Origin: JBKJML01 sp046596415
GTDB lineage: Bacteria > Actinomycetota > Thermoleophilia > Gaiellales > Gaiellaceae
DNA: 5,818 nucleotides
Assembly (NCBI GenBank): GCA_046596415.1
Contig: JBKJML010000154.1
Location: 1 to 5,818 of the forward strand
Direction of reading: 5' to 3'
The notes beneath the pieces are model-generated. The model saw only the letters and a list, made by a program, of their open reading frames with translations. It ran no database searches and was not told the origin of the DNA. Numbering within the stretch: the stretch's first letter is position 1; each line of letters starts with the position of its first letter. Made by a program: the position numbers and the translations under genes. This document shows, piece after piece, positions 1-5,149 of this stretch.

Positions 1-8
1 CCGAAACG

Positions 9-51
9 AAGAAGCCCCGCCTCCTGGCTCGAACGGGAGGCGGGGCTTCTT
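9..51 (-). terminator. Strong intrinsic terminator after tRNA-Thr
   Basis: A perfect 14-bp inverted repeat (11-24 with 36-49) encloses an 11-nt loop, and two further A-T pairs extend the stem at both ends (9-10 with 50-51). Read on the minus strand it begins about 11 nt after the tRNA-Thr discriminator base and is followed by a moderately T-rich tail (TTCGTTT). That position fits termination of the sigH-tRNA transcript. The other strand also has a short T run after the stem, so the hairpin could work in both directions and also stop a convergent transcript arriving from before position 1. The stem is very GC-rich. Confidence 0.85.
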
Positions 52-62
52 TCCATCGTGTG

Positions 63-135
63 AGCCGGAGGCGGGACTCGAACCCACGGCCTACTGCTTA
101 CAAGGCAGTTGCTCTACCAGCTGAGCTACTCCGGC
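63..135 (-). tRNA. trnT: tRNA-Thr (anticodon UGU)
   Basis: The minus strand folds into a complete 73-nt cloverleaf. The acceptor stem GCCGGAG/CTCCGGC pairs perfectly, and the D arm is GCTC/GAGC. The anticodon stem ACTGC/GCAGT holds the loop CTTGTAA, giving anticodon TGT, which reads threonine ACA codons. The variable loop is five bases, and the T arm GTGGG/CCCGC has the canonical TTCGAGT loop (one G-U pair). The discriminator is U at position 63. The 3' CCA is not encoded, because UCAC follows the acceptor stem, so CCA must be added after transcription. The gene starts only 24 bp after the sigH stop codon and I see no promoter in that gap, so it may be processed from a sigH read-through transcript. 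A tRNA-Thr near rpmG-secE-nusG is common in Gram-positives. Confidence 0.96.
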
Positions 136-159
136 GGACGCCGGACATCGTAGTTCGGG

Positions 160-825
160 TTAGTAGATGACGGCGCGCGAGGCCTGGTGCTGGAGGATCT
201 TGCGCTTGACCCGCTGGAGCGCATTGTCGATCGTCTTCGTGTCGCAGCCGAGCTCGACGGCCATGTCTTCATACGACTGCCCTTCCAGGTAGCAGCGCAG
301 TGCGTCCGACTCGAGCCGCGAGAGGCCGCTGCCCAGCGCGAAGACGAGACTCTGGAGCTCCTCGGTCGAGATCACGCAGATGGCAGGATCGTTCGTCGTC
401 GGGCCCGGCAGCGCGTCGCCGAGCGAGCAGTCCCCGTCCGAGTCCTGACCCGCAGGTGTGTGGCTGAACGAGATGTAGGTGTTCAACGGCTGGTGCTTGA
501 AGCGGGTCGCGGTCTTGATCGCGGTGATGATCTGGCGCGTGACGCAGAGCTCTGCGAAGCTGCGGAACGAGGTCTCCTTGTCGGCACGGAAGTCACGCAC
601 TGCCTTGTAGAGACCGATCAGCCCCTCCTGAATCAGATCCTCGGAGTCGCCGCCGGCGAGGAAGTACGAGCTCGCCTTGAGCCGCACGAAGCCGTTGTAG
701 CGGCGGATCAGCGTGTCGAGGGCCGGCTGACTGCCGTTGCGGGCCTTCATGACGAGCTGCAAATCCTCAAGCTCTCGTTGAGCCTTCTGCGGGCTGTACG
801 CCGGTGCTGCGCTTCGAGCCGACAT
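160..825 (-). CDS. sigH: RNA polymerase sigma factor SigH (sigma-70 family, sporulation sigma-H type)
   Basis: This 221-residue alternative sigma factor closely resembles Bacillus SigH (about 218 aa) along its whole length. Region 2 shows ALDTLIRRY (35-43), DLIQEGLIGLYKAVRDF (63-79) and the hallmark FAELCVTRQIITAIKTATR stretch (90-108), followed by PLN at 113-115. A short linker leads to region 4, where the helix-turn-helix SYEDMAVELG...TKTIDNALQRVKRKI spans about 184-210. It should bind core RNA polymerase and recognise its own promoter class. In Bacillus SigH drives the transition to stationary phase and early sporulation; its role here cannot be told from the sequence. The ATG at 825 is chosen because AGGGGAG lies 5 nt upstream; an in-frame TTG at 885 would add 20 unconserved residues. 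The gene follows yacP as in Bacillus, but after a 154-bp gap that has promoter-like elements. The stop is TAA. Confidence 0.95.
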   Translation of the reverse strand: MSARSAAPAYSPQKAQRELEDLQLVMKARNGSQPALDTLIRRYNGFVRLKASSYFLAGGDSEDLIQEGLIGLYKAVRDFRADKETSFRSFAELCVTRQIITAIKTATRFKHQPLNTYISFSHTPAGQDSDGDCSLGDALPGPTTNDPAICVISTEELQSLVFALGSGLSRLESDALRCYLEGQSYEDMAVELGCDTKTIDNALQRVKRKILQHQASRAVIY

Positions 826-830
826 CGCGT

Positions 831-837
831 CTCCCCT
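831..837 (-). promoter_or_regulatory. Ribosome binding site deciding the sigH start
   Basis: On the minus strand AGGGGAG sits 5 nt before the ATG at 825. It is the best Shine-Dalgarno match upstream of sigH and favours this start over the TTG at 885, which would begin inside the proposed leader. Confidence 0.7.
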
Positions 838-862
838 GCTGTGTAGCGGGAAAGAGCCATGA

Positions 863-880
863 CGTTCGCCTGGTCGAACG
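863..880 (-). promoter_or_regulatory. Small hairpin in the sigH 5' leader
   Basis: A perfect 6-bp inverted repeat (CGTTCG at 863-868, CGAACG at 875-880) encloses a 6-nt loop. It lies 38 nt upstream of the sigH start codon, inside the leader predicted from the promoter at 909-937. It has no T run, so it is not a terminator. It could be a leader structure or a DNA operator; nothing in the sequence decides between them. The GTTC/GAAC halves face the opposite way to an SOS box. Confidence 0.3.
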
Positions 881-908
881 CTCAACTCTCACCCTGAAGT
901 TGAGGCAG

Positions 909-937
909 AAGATAGCACCTTGGACTGCAAGTTACAA
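909..937 (-). promoter_or_regulatory. Candidate housekeeping-type promoter of sigH
   Basis: On the minus strand TTGTAA (932-937) and TATCTT (909-914) are separated by exactly 17 bp. Each hexamer matches 4 of 6 bases of the -35 (TTGACA) and -10 (TATAAT) consensus. The start of transcription would fall near 902, giving a leader of about 77 nt before the sigH ATG. The region is visibly more AT-rich than the surrounding genes. With this promoter sigH and tRNA-Thr could be expressed apart from the upstream gltX-yacP operon. Confidence 0.5.
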
Positions 938-957
938 GCACTTTGCAAAGGTCCTAT
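930..957 (-). promoter_or_regulatory. Possible sigma-H-type promoter (autoregulation)
   Basis: Minus-strand ATAGGACCT (949-957) fits the Bacillus sigma-H -35 consensus RWAGGAXXT at every defined position. Fourteen bases separate AGGACCT from TAACT (930-934), which occupies the place of the -10 element GAAT(T) but matches it only partly. The element overlaps the housekeeping candidate. It is a guess that SigH might transcribe its own gene, and the poor -10 is the main weakness. Confidence 0.2.
941..950. repeat. 10-bp perfect palindrome upstream of the sigH promoter
   Basis: CTTTGCAAAG reads the same on both strands. It lies just upstream of the candidate -35 hexamer, where a regulator could bind. 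A palindrome of this length is not rare enough by itself to prove function. Confidence 0.25.
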
Positions 958-964
958 TGTAAGA

Positions 965-978
965 AGAACGTATGTTCG
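965..978 (-). promoter_or_regulatory. SOS-box-like operator (LexA-type site) before sigH
   Basis: Minus-strand CGAACATACGTTCT matches the Gram-positive LexA (DinR) box CGAACRNRYGTTYC at all defined positions but the last base. The core GAAC-N4-GTTC is a perfect dyad (966-977). It begins 2 bp after the yacP stop codon and lies about 28 bp upstream of the -35 hexamer at 932-937, in the only sizeable intergenic gap of the operon. If a LexA of the Bacillus/actinobacterial type exists in this genome, sigH may be linked to DNA damage. Binding is inferred from the motif alone. Confidence 0.4.
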
Positions 979-979
979 C

Positions 980-1411
980 CTAGCGGCCTCGGCGCAGCTG
1001 TTCGAGCCGGGCGCGCGTAGCGGCATCGAGTCGGTCGGCGAGCTCCGAGCGAGGAGCCTCCTCGCGGCGTGGCGCCTCGAGGTCCCGCAGGAAGACCCGC
1101 GAGGAGCGCTTCTGCACCTCCTGACCCGATGTGCCGCGAACCGCAGCGTCCGAGGAGACGAGGCACACCGCCTCCTGTCCGCGGTGCTCGGCAGCGAGGC
1201 GCTCGAGCATCGCGTCGGCATGCGGTGCAAAGCGAACTGCGAGTGGGCCCACCTCCGCATCCGGGCCGACGCCGTCGAAGACGAGAACGCCGCGGGCGCC
1301 CTGCAGCGCCACGAAGCTCGCGAGCTCATCGGTCAGCTCGCGCGCGTCCGCGTACTCGCTCGCGTGCAGGAGGTTGTAACCGTCGAAGAGATAGAGGGTC
1401 GGCTCGGCCAT
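980..1411 (-). CDS. yacP: NYN-domain ribonuclease, YacP/Rae1 family
   Basis: This 143-residue protein is a PIN-like NYN-fold ribonuclease of the YacP family, whose Bacillus member Rae1 cuts mRNA in the ribosomal A site. The acidic residues expected of the metal site are present: D10 in FDGYN (9-13), D46 in LVFDG (43-47), D66 in ADAMLERL and D88 in VSSD (85-88). The basic tail (about 108-143) ends in RLEQLRRGR. At 143 aa it is shorter than the roughly 170-aa Bacillus protein, mainly at the C-terminus. The ATG at 1411 comes one base after the rlmB stop (TGAGATG) with only a weak Shine-Dalgarno, which implies translational coupling. The order rlmB-yacP-sigH is that of Bacillus, which strengthens the assignment. 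Endonuclease activity and the ribosome link are family knowledge, not visible here. Confidence 0.88.
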   Translation of the reverse strand: MAEPTLYLFDGYNLLHASEYADARELTDELASFVALQGARGVLVFDGVGPDAEVGPLAVRFAPHADAMLERLAAEHRGQEAVCLVSSDAAVRGTSGQEVQKRSSRVFLRDLEAPRREEAPRSELADRLDAATRARLEQLRRGR

Positions 1412-1412
1412 C

Positions 1413-2120
1413 TCAGCCGTCGCCGCGCTGACGGCGCGCCTCGTAGAGCAAGAGCGATGCGGCGACGCTGACGTTCAGCGACTCGACCCGGCCGGCGAGC
1501 GGGATCGAGATCGCTCCGTCGCACGTGCGGCGCACGAGCGGGCGCACCCCTTTGCCTTCGGCGCCGAAGACGAGTGCGACTCCGCCGGTGAGGTCGGCTT
1601 GCCACATCGTCTGCGGCGCGTCGGCGTCGGCACAGAACGACCAGAGATCGGCGCGCTTGATGTCCTTCAAGTACCGCGCGAGGTTCGTGACCACCGCAAC
1701 GGGTAGGTGCTCGACGGCACCCGCCGAGGCCTTGCAGACGACGGAGGTGACGGTCGCACTGCGGTGTGCCGGCACGACGACCCCGGTTGCGCCCGCACCC
1801 TCGGCGCTGCGGCAGACGGCCCCGAGATTGCGCGGGTCGGTGACCTCGTCGAGGCAGATGAGCAGCGGTCGCTCCGCCGCTGCGAGCTCGTAGGCGTCCG
1901 CATAGCGGTACGGCTCGCACCAGGCGAGCACGCCCTGGTGGTCACGGGTTCCCGCCGCCTCCGCGAGCTCGCGCTCGGGCTTCTCCTGCGGCCGCGGGCC
2001 GTCCCGAAGCCACGGCTCGGCGAGCAGCGCGCGGTCGGTGGCCCAGAGCTCCAGCACCTGCCTCCTGCCTCGCAGCACCTCGCGAACGGGACGCCGGCCG
2101 TAGACCTGCTCGCGGGTCAC
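1413..2120 (-). CDS. rlmB: 23S rRNA (guanosine-2'-O-)-methyltransferase RlmB (SpoU/TrmH family)
   Basis: This 235-residue SPOUT enzyme transfers a methyl group from S-adenosylmethionine to the 2'-OH of a guanosine in the 23S rRNA P loop (G2251 in E. coli numbering). An N-terminal L30e-like substrate-binding part starts with YGRRPVREVLRG (7-18). The knotted catalytic domain has all three SpoU motifs: DPRNLGAVCRSAEGAGA (95-111, with N98 and R104), VFGAEGKGV (184-192) and IPLAGRVESLNVSVAASLLLYE (206-227, with N216). The GTG at 2120 is chosen because it places YGRRP at the normal distance and overlaps the cysS stop as GTGA. The frame stays open a further 149 codons inside cysS, but that stretch has no family similarity. 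No clear Shine-Dalgarno precedes the GTG, so coupling to cysS translation is likely. Length is typical of the family. Confidence 0.95.
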   Translation of the reverse strand: MTREQVYGRRPVREVLRGRRQVLELWATDRALLAEPWLRDGPRPQEKPERELAEAAGTRDHQGVLAWCEPYRYADAYELAAAERPLLICLDEVTDPRNLGAVCRSAEGAGATGVVVPAHRSATVTSVVCKASAGAVEHLPVAVVTNLARYLKDIKRADLWSFCADADAPQTMWQADLTGGVALVFGAEGKGVRPLVRRTCDGAISIPLAGRVESLNVSVAASLLLYEARRQRGDG

Positions 2121-3382
2121 GGGCGCTCGACGAGCCGGTGGCCGCCGGTCTCGTCGCGCACCTCCCAGCCGGCGGACTCGATCTCGGCGCGGAGCCGGTC
2201 CGCCTCCTCGTAGTTGCGCGCATCGCGGGCCGCGTCGCGGCGCCGGGCGAGCTCCTCCACCTCCGGCGGCGCCTCCGCTCGATCGCCGAGCGAGGCGAGC
2301 CCGAAAATGCCGAGCGCGCGCCGCAACAGCTCGTGGTCGCGCCACTCGTGCAGGACGGCGAGCGCCTCGGGCGTGTTGAAGTCGTCCTCGAGCGTCGCCG
2401 CGAATCTCTCCCAGGCTCCGTCCGAGGCCGGCACCGACTCGCCGCGGAAAGCCTCGCGCAGGCTCTCCGTCCGCGCCGCGGCAGCCTCGAGCGTCTCCTG
2501 CGAGAAGTCGATCGGCTTGCGCCAGTGGGCGGTGAGGAAAAAGACGAGCAGCGTCTCGCGGCCCCACGTGTCGAGTGCCTCACGGATCGAGACGACGCTA
2601 CCGCTCGACTTCGACATCTTCGCGCCGACGAACCGGAGCATTCCGTTGTGCATCCAGAGCGCGGCGTAGGAGTGGCCGAGCGCGCCGGACTGCGCGAGCT
2701 CGTTCTCGTGGTGGGGGAAGACGAGGTCGAGGCCGCCGCCGTGGATTGCGAACGACGGCCCGAGCAGCAGCTCTGCCATCGCCGAGCACTCGATGTGCCA
2801 GCCGGGGCGACCGCGACCCCAGGGGGAGCCCCAGGCCGTGTCCTCGTCGGGCTTGTTGGCCTTCCAGAGCGCGAAGTCGCGCGGATCCTCCTTGAGCGCG
2901 CTCGGCTCCTGCTCCTCCATCTGATCCGGCCTCTGGCCGGAGAGCCGCCCGTACTCCGCTAAGCGTTCGACGCGGAAGTAGACGTCACCCTCGACCTCGT
3001 AGGCGAAGCCGCGCTCGACGAGGTCGGCGATGAAGCGGACGATCTCGTCGATCGTCTCCGTGACGCGCGGGAAGTGGTCGACTGCGTCGAGCCCGAAGCC
3101 CGCCGTGTCTTCGAGGTACCACGCCGTCGCCTCGGCGGCGAGCGCCGCGCTCGCGCCGGGCGCGGCCTCGTAGATCTTGTCGTTCACGTCGGTGATGTTG
3201 TGCACGAGCGTCACTTCCCGACCCTGCTCACGCAGCCAACGCGCCAGCCAGGAGAAGACGACGAACGGCCGTGCGTTCCCGATGTGGGCGCGCGCGTACA
3301 CCGTCGGACCGCACACGTAGATTCCGACCGGCCCGTCCGGGAGCGGTACGACGCCGCGGTGGAGGGTGCTATAGAGCTGCAC
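2117..3382 (-). CDS. cysS: Cysteinyl-tRNA synthetase
   Basis: This 421-residue class I synthetase attaches cysteine to tRNA-Cys. The Rossmann catalytic domain opens with YVCGPTVY (22-29) and the HIGH-type signature HIGN (33-36). The zinc ligands that recognise the cysteine thiol are all present: C24, C199 in WHIECSAM, H224 in FPHHENE and E228. KMSKS lies at 255-259, though the loop continues SG where LG is usual. TLEDDFNTPEAL follows in the helical domain, and the basic C-terminal tail with NYEEADRLRAEIESAGW is normal for the family. It is about 40 residues shorter than E. coli CysRS (461), mostly because the helices after FNTPEAL are reduced. The GTG start at 3382 has GAGG 7 nt upstream (3390-3393) and overlaps the gltX end by 14 bp. 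The stop overlaps the rlmB start as GTGA. Confidence 0.97.
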   Translation of the reverse strand: MQLYSTLHRGVVPLPDGPVGIYVCGPTVYARAHIGNARPFVVFSWLARWLREQGREVTLVHNITDVNDKIYEAAPGASAALAAEATAWYLEDTAGFGLDAVDHFPRVTETIDEIVRFIADLVERGFAYEVEGDVYFRVERLAEYGRLSGQRPDQMEEQEPSALKEDPRDFALWKANKPDEDTAWGSPWGRGRPGWHIECSAMAELLLGPSFAIHGGGLDLVFPHHENELAQSGALGHSYAALWMHNGMLRFVGAKMSKSSGSVVSIREALDTWGRETLLVFFLTAHWRKPIDFSQETLEAAAARTESLREAFRGESVPASDGAWERFAATLEDDFNTPEALAVLHEWRDHELLRRALGIFGLASLGDRAEAPPEVEELARRRDAARDARNYEEADRLRAEIESAGWEVRDETGGHRLVERP

Positions 3383-4358
3383 CGATCCGCCTCAGTTTCT
3401 CCTCGGTCGAGAGCGCCGCCAGCACCGCATCGAGCGCCGGCCCCCGCTCGGCGCCTGTCAATGCGAGCCTCAGCACCTTGAGATCGCCGCCAACGGCTTT
3501 CAGCTCGCGCAGGAGCGCCTTCGGCTCGAGCCCCCCAGCTGCCTCCAGGGCGGCGTAGCGGTCGAGTGTTAGGCGCGCCTCCTCAGGGAGCTCGATGCGC
3601 TCGGGGCTCGCGAGCGAGCTCGCCATGGCTCGCGCCTCGTTCAGGTCGCGCGCCCCTCGCAGCGCCTCGGCGTACTCGACCGGCGCCCCGACGCGGGTCG
3701 TCAGTTCCTCGTCGGAGAGCGCTGCGATCGCGTCGATCGCAAGGCGCCTGAGCCGGGGCAGGTCGAGGTGGACGTCGTGCTTCGGGACGCCGAGCTCCTC
3801 GAGGTAGGCGCGCACCCCTTCGGGCGGGAAGCCCTCCTCGCGGAGGTCGGCGAGCGAGGAGTGCCGGCTGCGCTTGGAGAGCTTGCGGCCGTCCTCGCCG
3901 AGCAGGAGGCCATGGTGCACGACCTCCGGCGGTGTCGAGCCGAGCGCCTGGTGCATCCTGGCGTGGAGCTCCTCGTTCGGGCGATGGTCGTTGCCTCGGA
4001 CGACGAGCGTGATCCCATGGTCGATGTCGTCGACGACACTCGCGAGGTGGTAGGTCGGGGTGCCGTCCTCGCGGACGAGCGTGACGCCGTCGAAGCGCTC
4101 GCCGAGTGTCGCTCCCGCCTCGAGGTGGCGGGCAGCGCGGTCGCTCTGGCGAATCGGGCCCTCATCCCAGCCGAGCCCGAGCCACGCCAGGTCGCGCACG
4201 ATCTCCTCCTCGCCGCCCGGGACGGTGCGCGCCGGATCGGTGTCGTCGATCCGCAGCAGCAGCCAGTCGCCGAGCGAACGGTTCGCGACGGCCGAGAGCG
4301 CGCTGCCGAGGTGCAGCGACCCGGTGGGGCTGGGGGCGAAGCGGACGCGGGCGGCCAT
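3369..4358 (-). CDS. gltX: Compact glutamyl-tRNA synthetase
   Basis: This class I synthetase charges tRNA-Glu with glutamate. The start RFAPSPTGSLHLGS (6-19) holds the HIGH motif as HLGS (16-19). LRIDDTD (35-41) replaces the usual LRIEDTD. DGTPTYHLASVVDD (98-111), RGNDH (121-125, normally RGEDH) and the KMSKS motif KLSKR (159-163) follow in order. At 329 residues it is far below the usual 470-490. The segment between RQSDR (70-74) and DGTPTY is only about 23 residues, so the connective insertion and its zinc-binding cysteines are missing. The C-terminal helical part (about 192-329) is also short but ends like GluRS (ALTG...GPALDAVLAAL), which argues against glutamyl-Q-tRNA(Asp) synthetase. 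The ATG at 4358 is forced by an in-frame TAG 9 nt upstream; its GAGGG is only 1 nt away, so initiation looks weak. It starts 21 nt after the upstream gene and overlaps cysS. Confidence 0.88.
   Translation of the reverse strand: MAARVRFAPSPTGSLHLGSALSAVANRSLGDWLLLRIDDTDPARTVPGGEEEIVRDLAWLGLGWDEGPIRQSDRAARHLEAGATLGERFDGVTLVREDGTPTYHLASVVDDIDHGITLVVRGNDHRPNEELHARMHQALGSTPPEVVHHGLLLGEDGRKLSKRSRHSSLADLREEGFPPEGVRAYLEELGVPKHDVHLDLPRLRRLAIDAIAALSDEELTTRVGAPVEYAEALRGARDLNEARAMASSLASPERIELPEEARLTLDRYAALEAAGGLEPKALLRELKAVGGDLKVLRLALTGAERGPALDAVLAALSTEEKLRRIGAAL
3390..3393 (-). promoter_or_regulatory. Ribosome binding site of cysS
   Basis: GAGG on the minus strand, 7 nt before the GTG at 3382, lies inside the last codons of gltX. 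It supports the GTG start, which would otherwise be uncertain because the two genes overlap. Confidence 0.6.
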
Positions 4359-4379
4359 GCCCTCAATCTAGCGCTCGTG

Positions 4380-5084
4380 CTAGCGGTACTCCGGGTTCTC
4401 GAAGTCGAAGCGGCAGCCGGCATCCCACGCGGAGCGCTGGTTGCCGTACACCGGGAAGCCGCCGGCGTCCTTCAGGAGCCGCGCCAGGTGGAGCAGGTTC
4501 CAGGTCATGAAGGTCGCGTTCCGGTTGGTGAAGTCGTTCTCGGGCCCGCCCGAGCCCTCGTCGAGGTATGACGGGCCAGGCCCGGCCTCGCCGATCCAGC
4601 CGGCATCGGCCTGCGGTGGGATCGAGTAGCCGAGGTGCTGCAGCGAGTAGAGCACGTTCATCGCGCAGTGCTTGACACCGTCCTCGTTGCCGGTGACGAG
4701 GCAGCCGCCGACCTTGCCGTAGTAGGCGTACTGGCCCTGCTGGTTCAACACGCTGGAGTTGCCGTAGAGCCGCTCGATCAGCCGCGTCGAGACGGAGGAC
4801 TTCTCGCCGAGCCAGATCGGCGTGCAGACGACGAGGACGTCCGCCGCCATGACGGTCTCGTAGAGGGCCGGCCAGTCGTCGCGCTTCGCCCCGTGCTCGG
4901 TCATGTTCGGCCAGACGCCCGGTGCGAGCTCGAGATCGACTGCGCGCACGACGTCGACGTGGACGCCTTGCTTCTCCATGATCGCGATGGAGCGATCGAT
5001 CAGCCCCTGGGTGTGCGAGCGCTCGGGCGAGCGCTTCAGCGTGCAGTTCACGTAGAGGGCGCGAAGGTCGGAGTACTCGGGCAT
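4380..5084 (-). CDS. Flavodoxin-fold NAD(P)H-dependent FMN oxidoreductase
   Basis: This 234-residue protein looks like a member of the NADPH-dependent FMN reductase / flavodoxin-like family (PF03358 type). Strand beta-1 is LRALYVNCTLKRSPERSHT (7-25), where the serine/threonine-rich loop would hold the FMN phosphate. ADVLVVCTPIWLGEKSS (81-97) has the family's P-x-W-x-G turn against the flavin ring. GKVGGCLVTGNEDG (123-136) is the third flavin-contact region. It has no signal peptide or membrane segment, so it is probably cytoplasmic. The cysteines (14, 87, 128, 140 and one near the C-terminus) do not form a visible iron-sulfur cluster motif. The substrate is unknown; quinones, nitro compounds or free flavin are all possible. 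The ATG at 5084 has a good AGGAGA 8 nt upstream. It lies 65 bp downstream of an aldo/keto reductase on the same strand and 21 bp before gltX. Confidence 0.8.
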   Translation of the reverse strand: MPEYSDLRALYVNCTLKRSPERSHTQGLIDRSIAIMEKQGVHVDVVRAVDLELAPGVWPNMTEHGAKRDDWPALYETVMAADVLVVCTPIWLGEKSSVSTRLIERLYGNSSVLNQQGQYAYYGKVGGCLVTGNEDGVKHCAMNVLYSLQHLGYSIPPQADAGWIGEAGPGPSYLDEGSGGPENDFTNRNATFMTWNLLHLARLLKDAGGFPVYGNQRSAWDAGCRFDFENPEYR

Positions 5085-5092
5085 CGGTTGGG

Positions 5093-5098
5093 TCTCCT
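5093..5098 (-). promoter_or_regulatory. Ribosome binding site of the flavodoxin-fold oxidoreductase
   Basis: AGGAGA on the minus strand, 8 nt before the ATG at 5084, is the strongest Shine-Dalgarno in the window and fixes this start. It lies in the 65-bp gap after the aldo/keto reductase. I see no convincing promoter or terminator in that gap, so co-transcription is likely. Confidence 0.75.
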
Positions 5099-5149
5099 GG
5101 TCGGGGTAGTCGACCGTCTCGGTCTCGCGACGGCCCGATTCGTGACGCG

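Noticed and set aside
826..885. TTG start at 885 for sigH
   Set aside because: It adds 20 unconserved residues and lacks a Shine-Dalgarno; ATG at 825 has AGGGGAG just upstream.
881..904. CTCAAC/GTTGAG inverted repeat near the predicted sigH transcription start
   Set aside because: A 6-bp stem with a 12-nt loop is weak, and the predicted transcript start would cut one arm.
956..961. TACAAT (minus strand) as a -10 element with the SOS-like site in its spacer
   Set aside because: No acceptable -35 hexamer is found 16-18 bp upstream; GCTAGG occupies that place.
920..1471. Long plus-strand open frames opposite yacP, cysS, gltX and the reductase genes
   Set aside because: They are antisense shadows typical of high-GC DNA, with arginine-rich compositions, no recognisable motifs and no ribosome binding sites, while the opposite strand has clear family matches.
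2121..2567. In-frame upstream extension of rlmB by 149 codons inside cysS
   Set aside because: It lies wholly in the cysS coding region, is arginine/alanine-rich and has no RlmB-like sequence; GTG at 2120 gives the normal N-terminus and a typical GTGA overlap.
4368..4383. CTAGC/GCTAG inverted repeat between the flavodoxin-fold gene and gltX
   Set aside because: The stem is only 5 bp and no T run follows, so it is not a terminator; it overlaps the stop codon and is probably chance.
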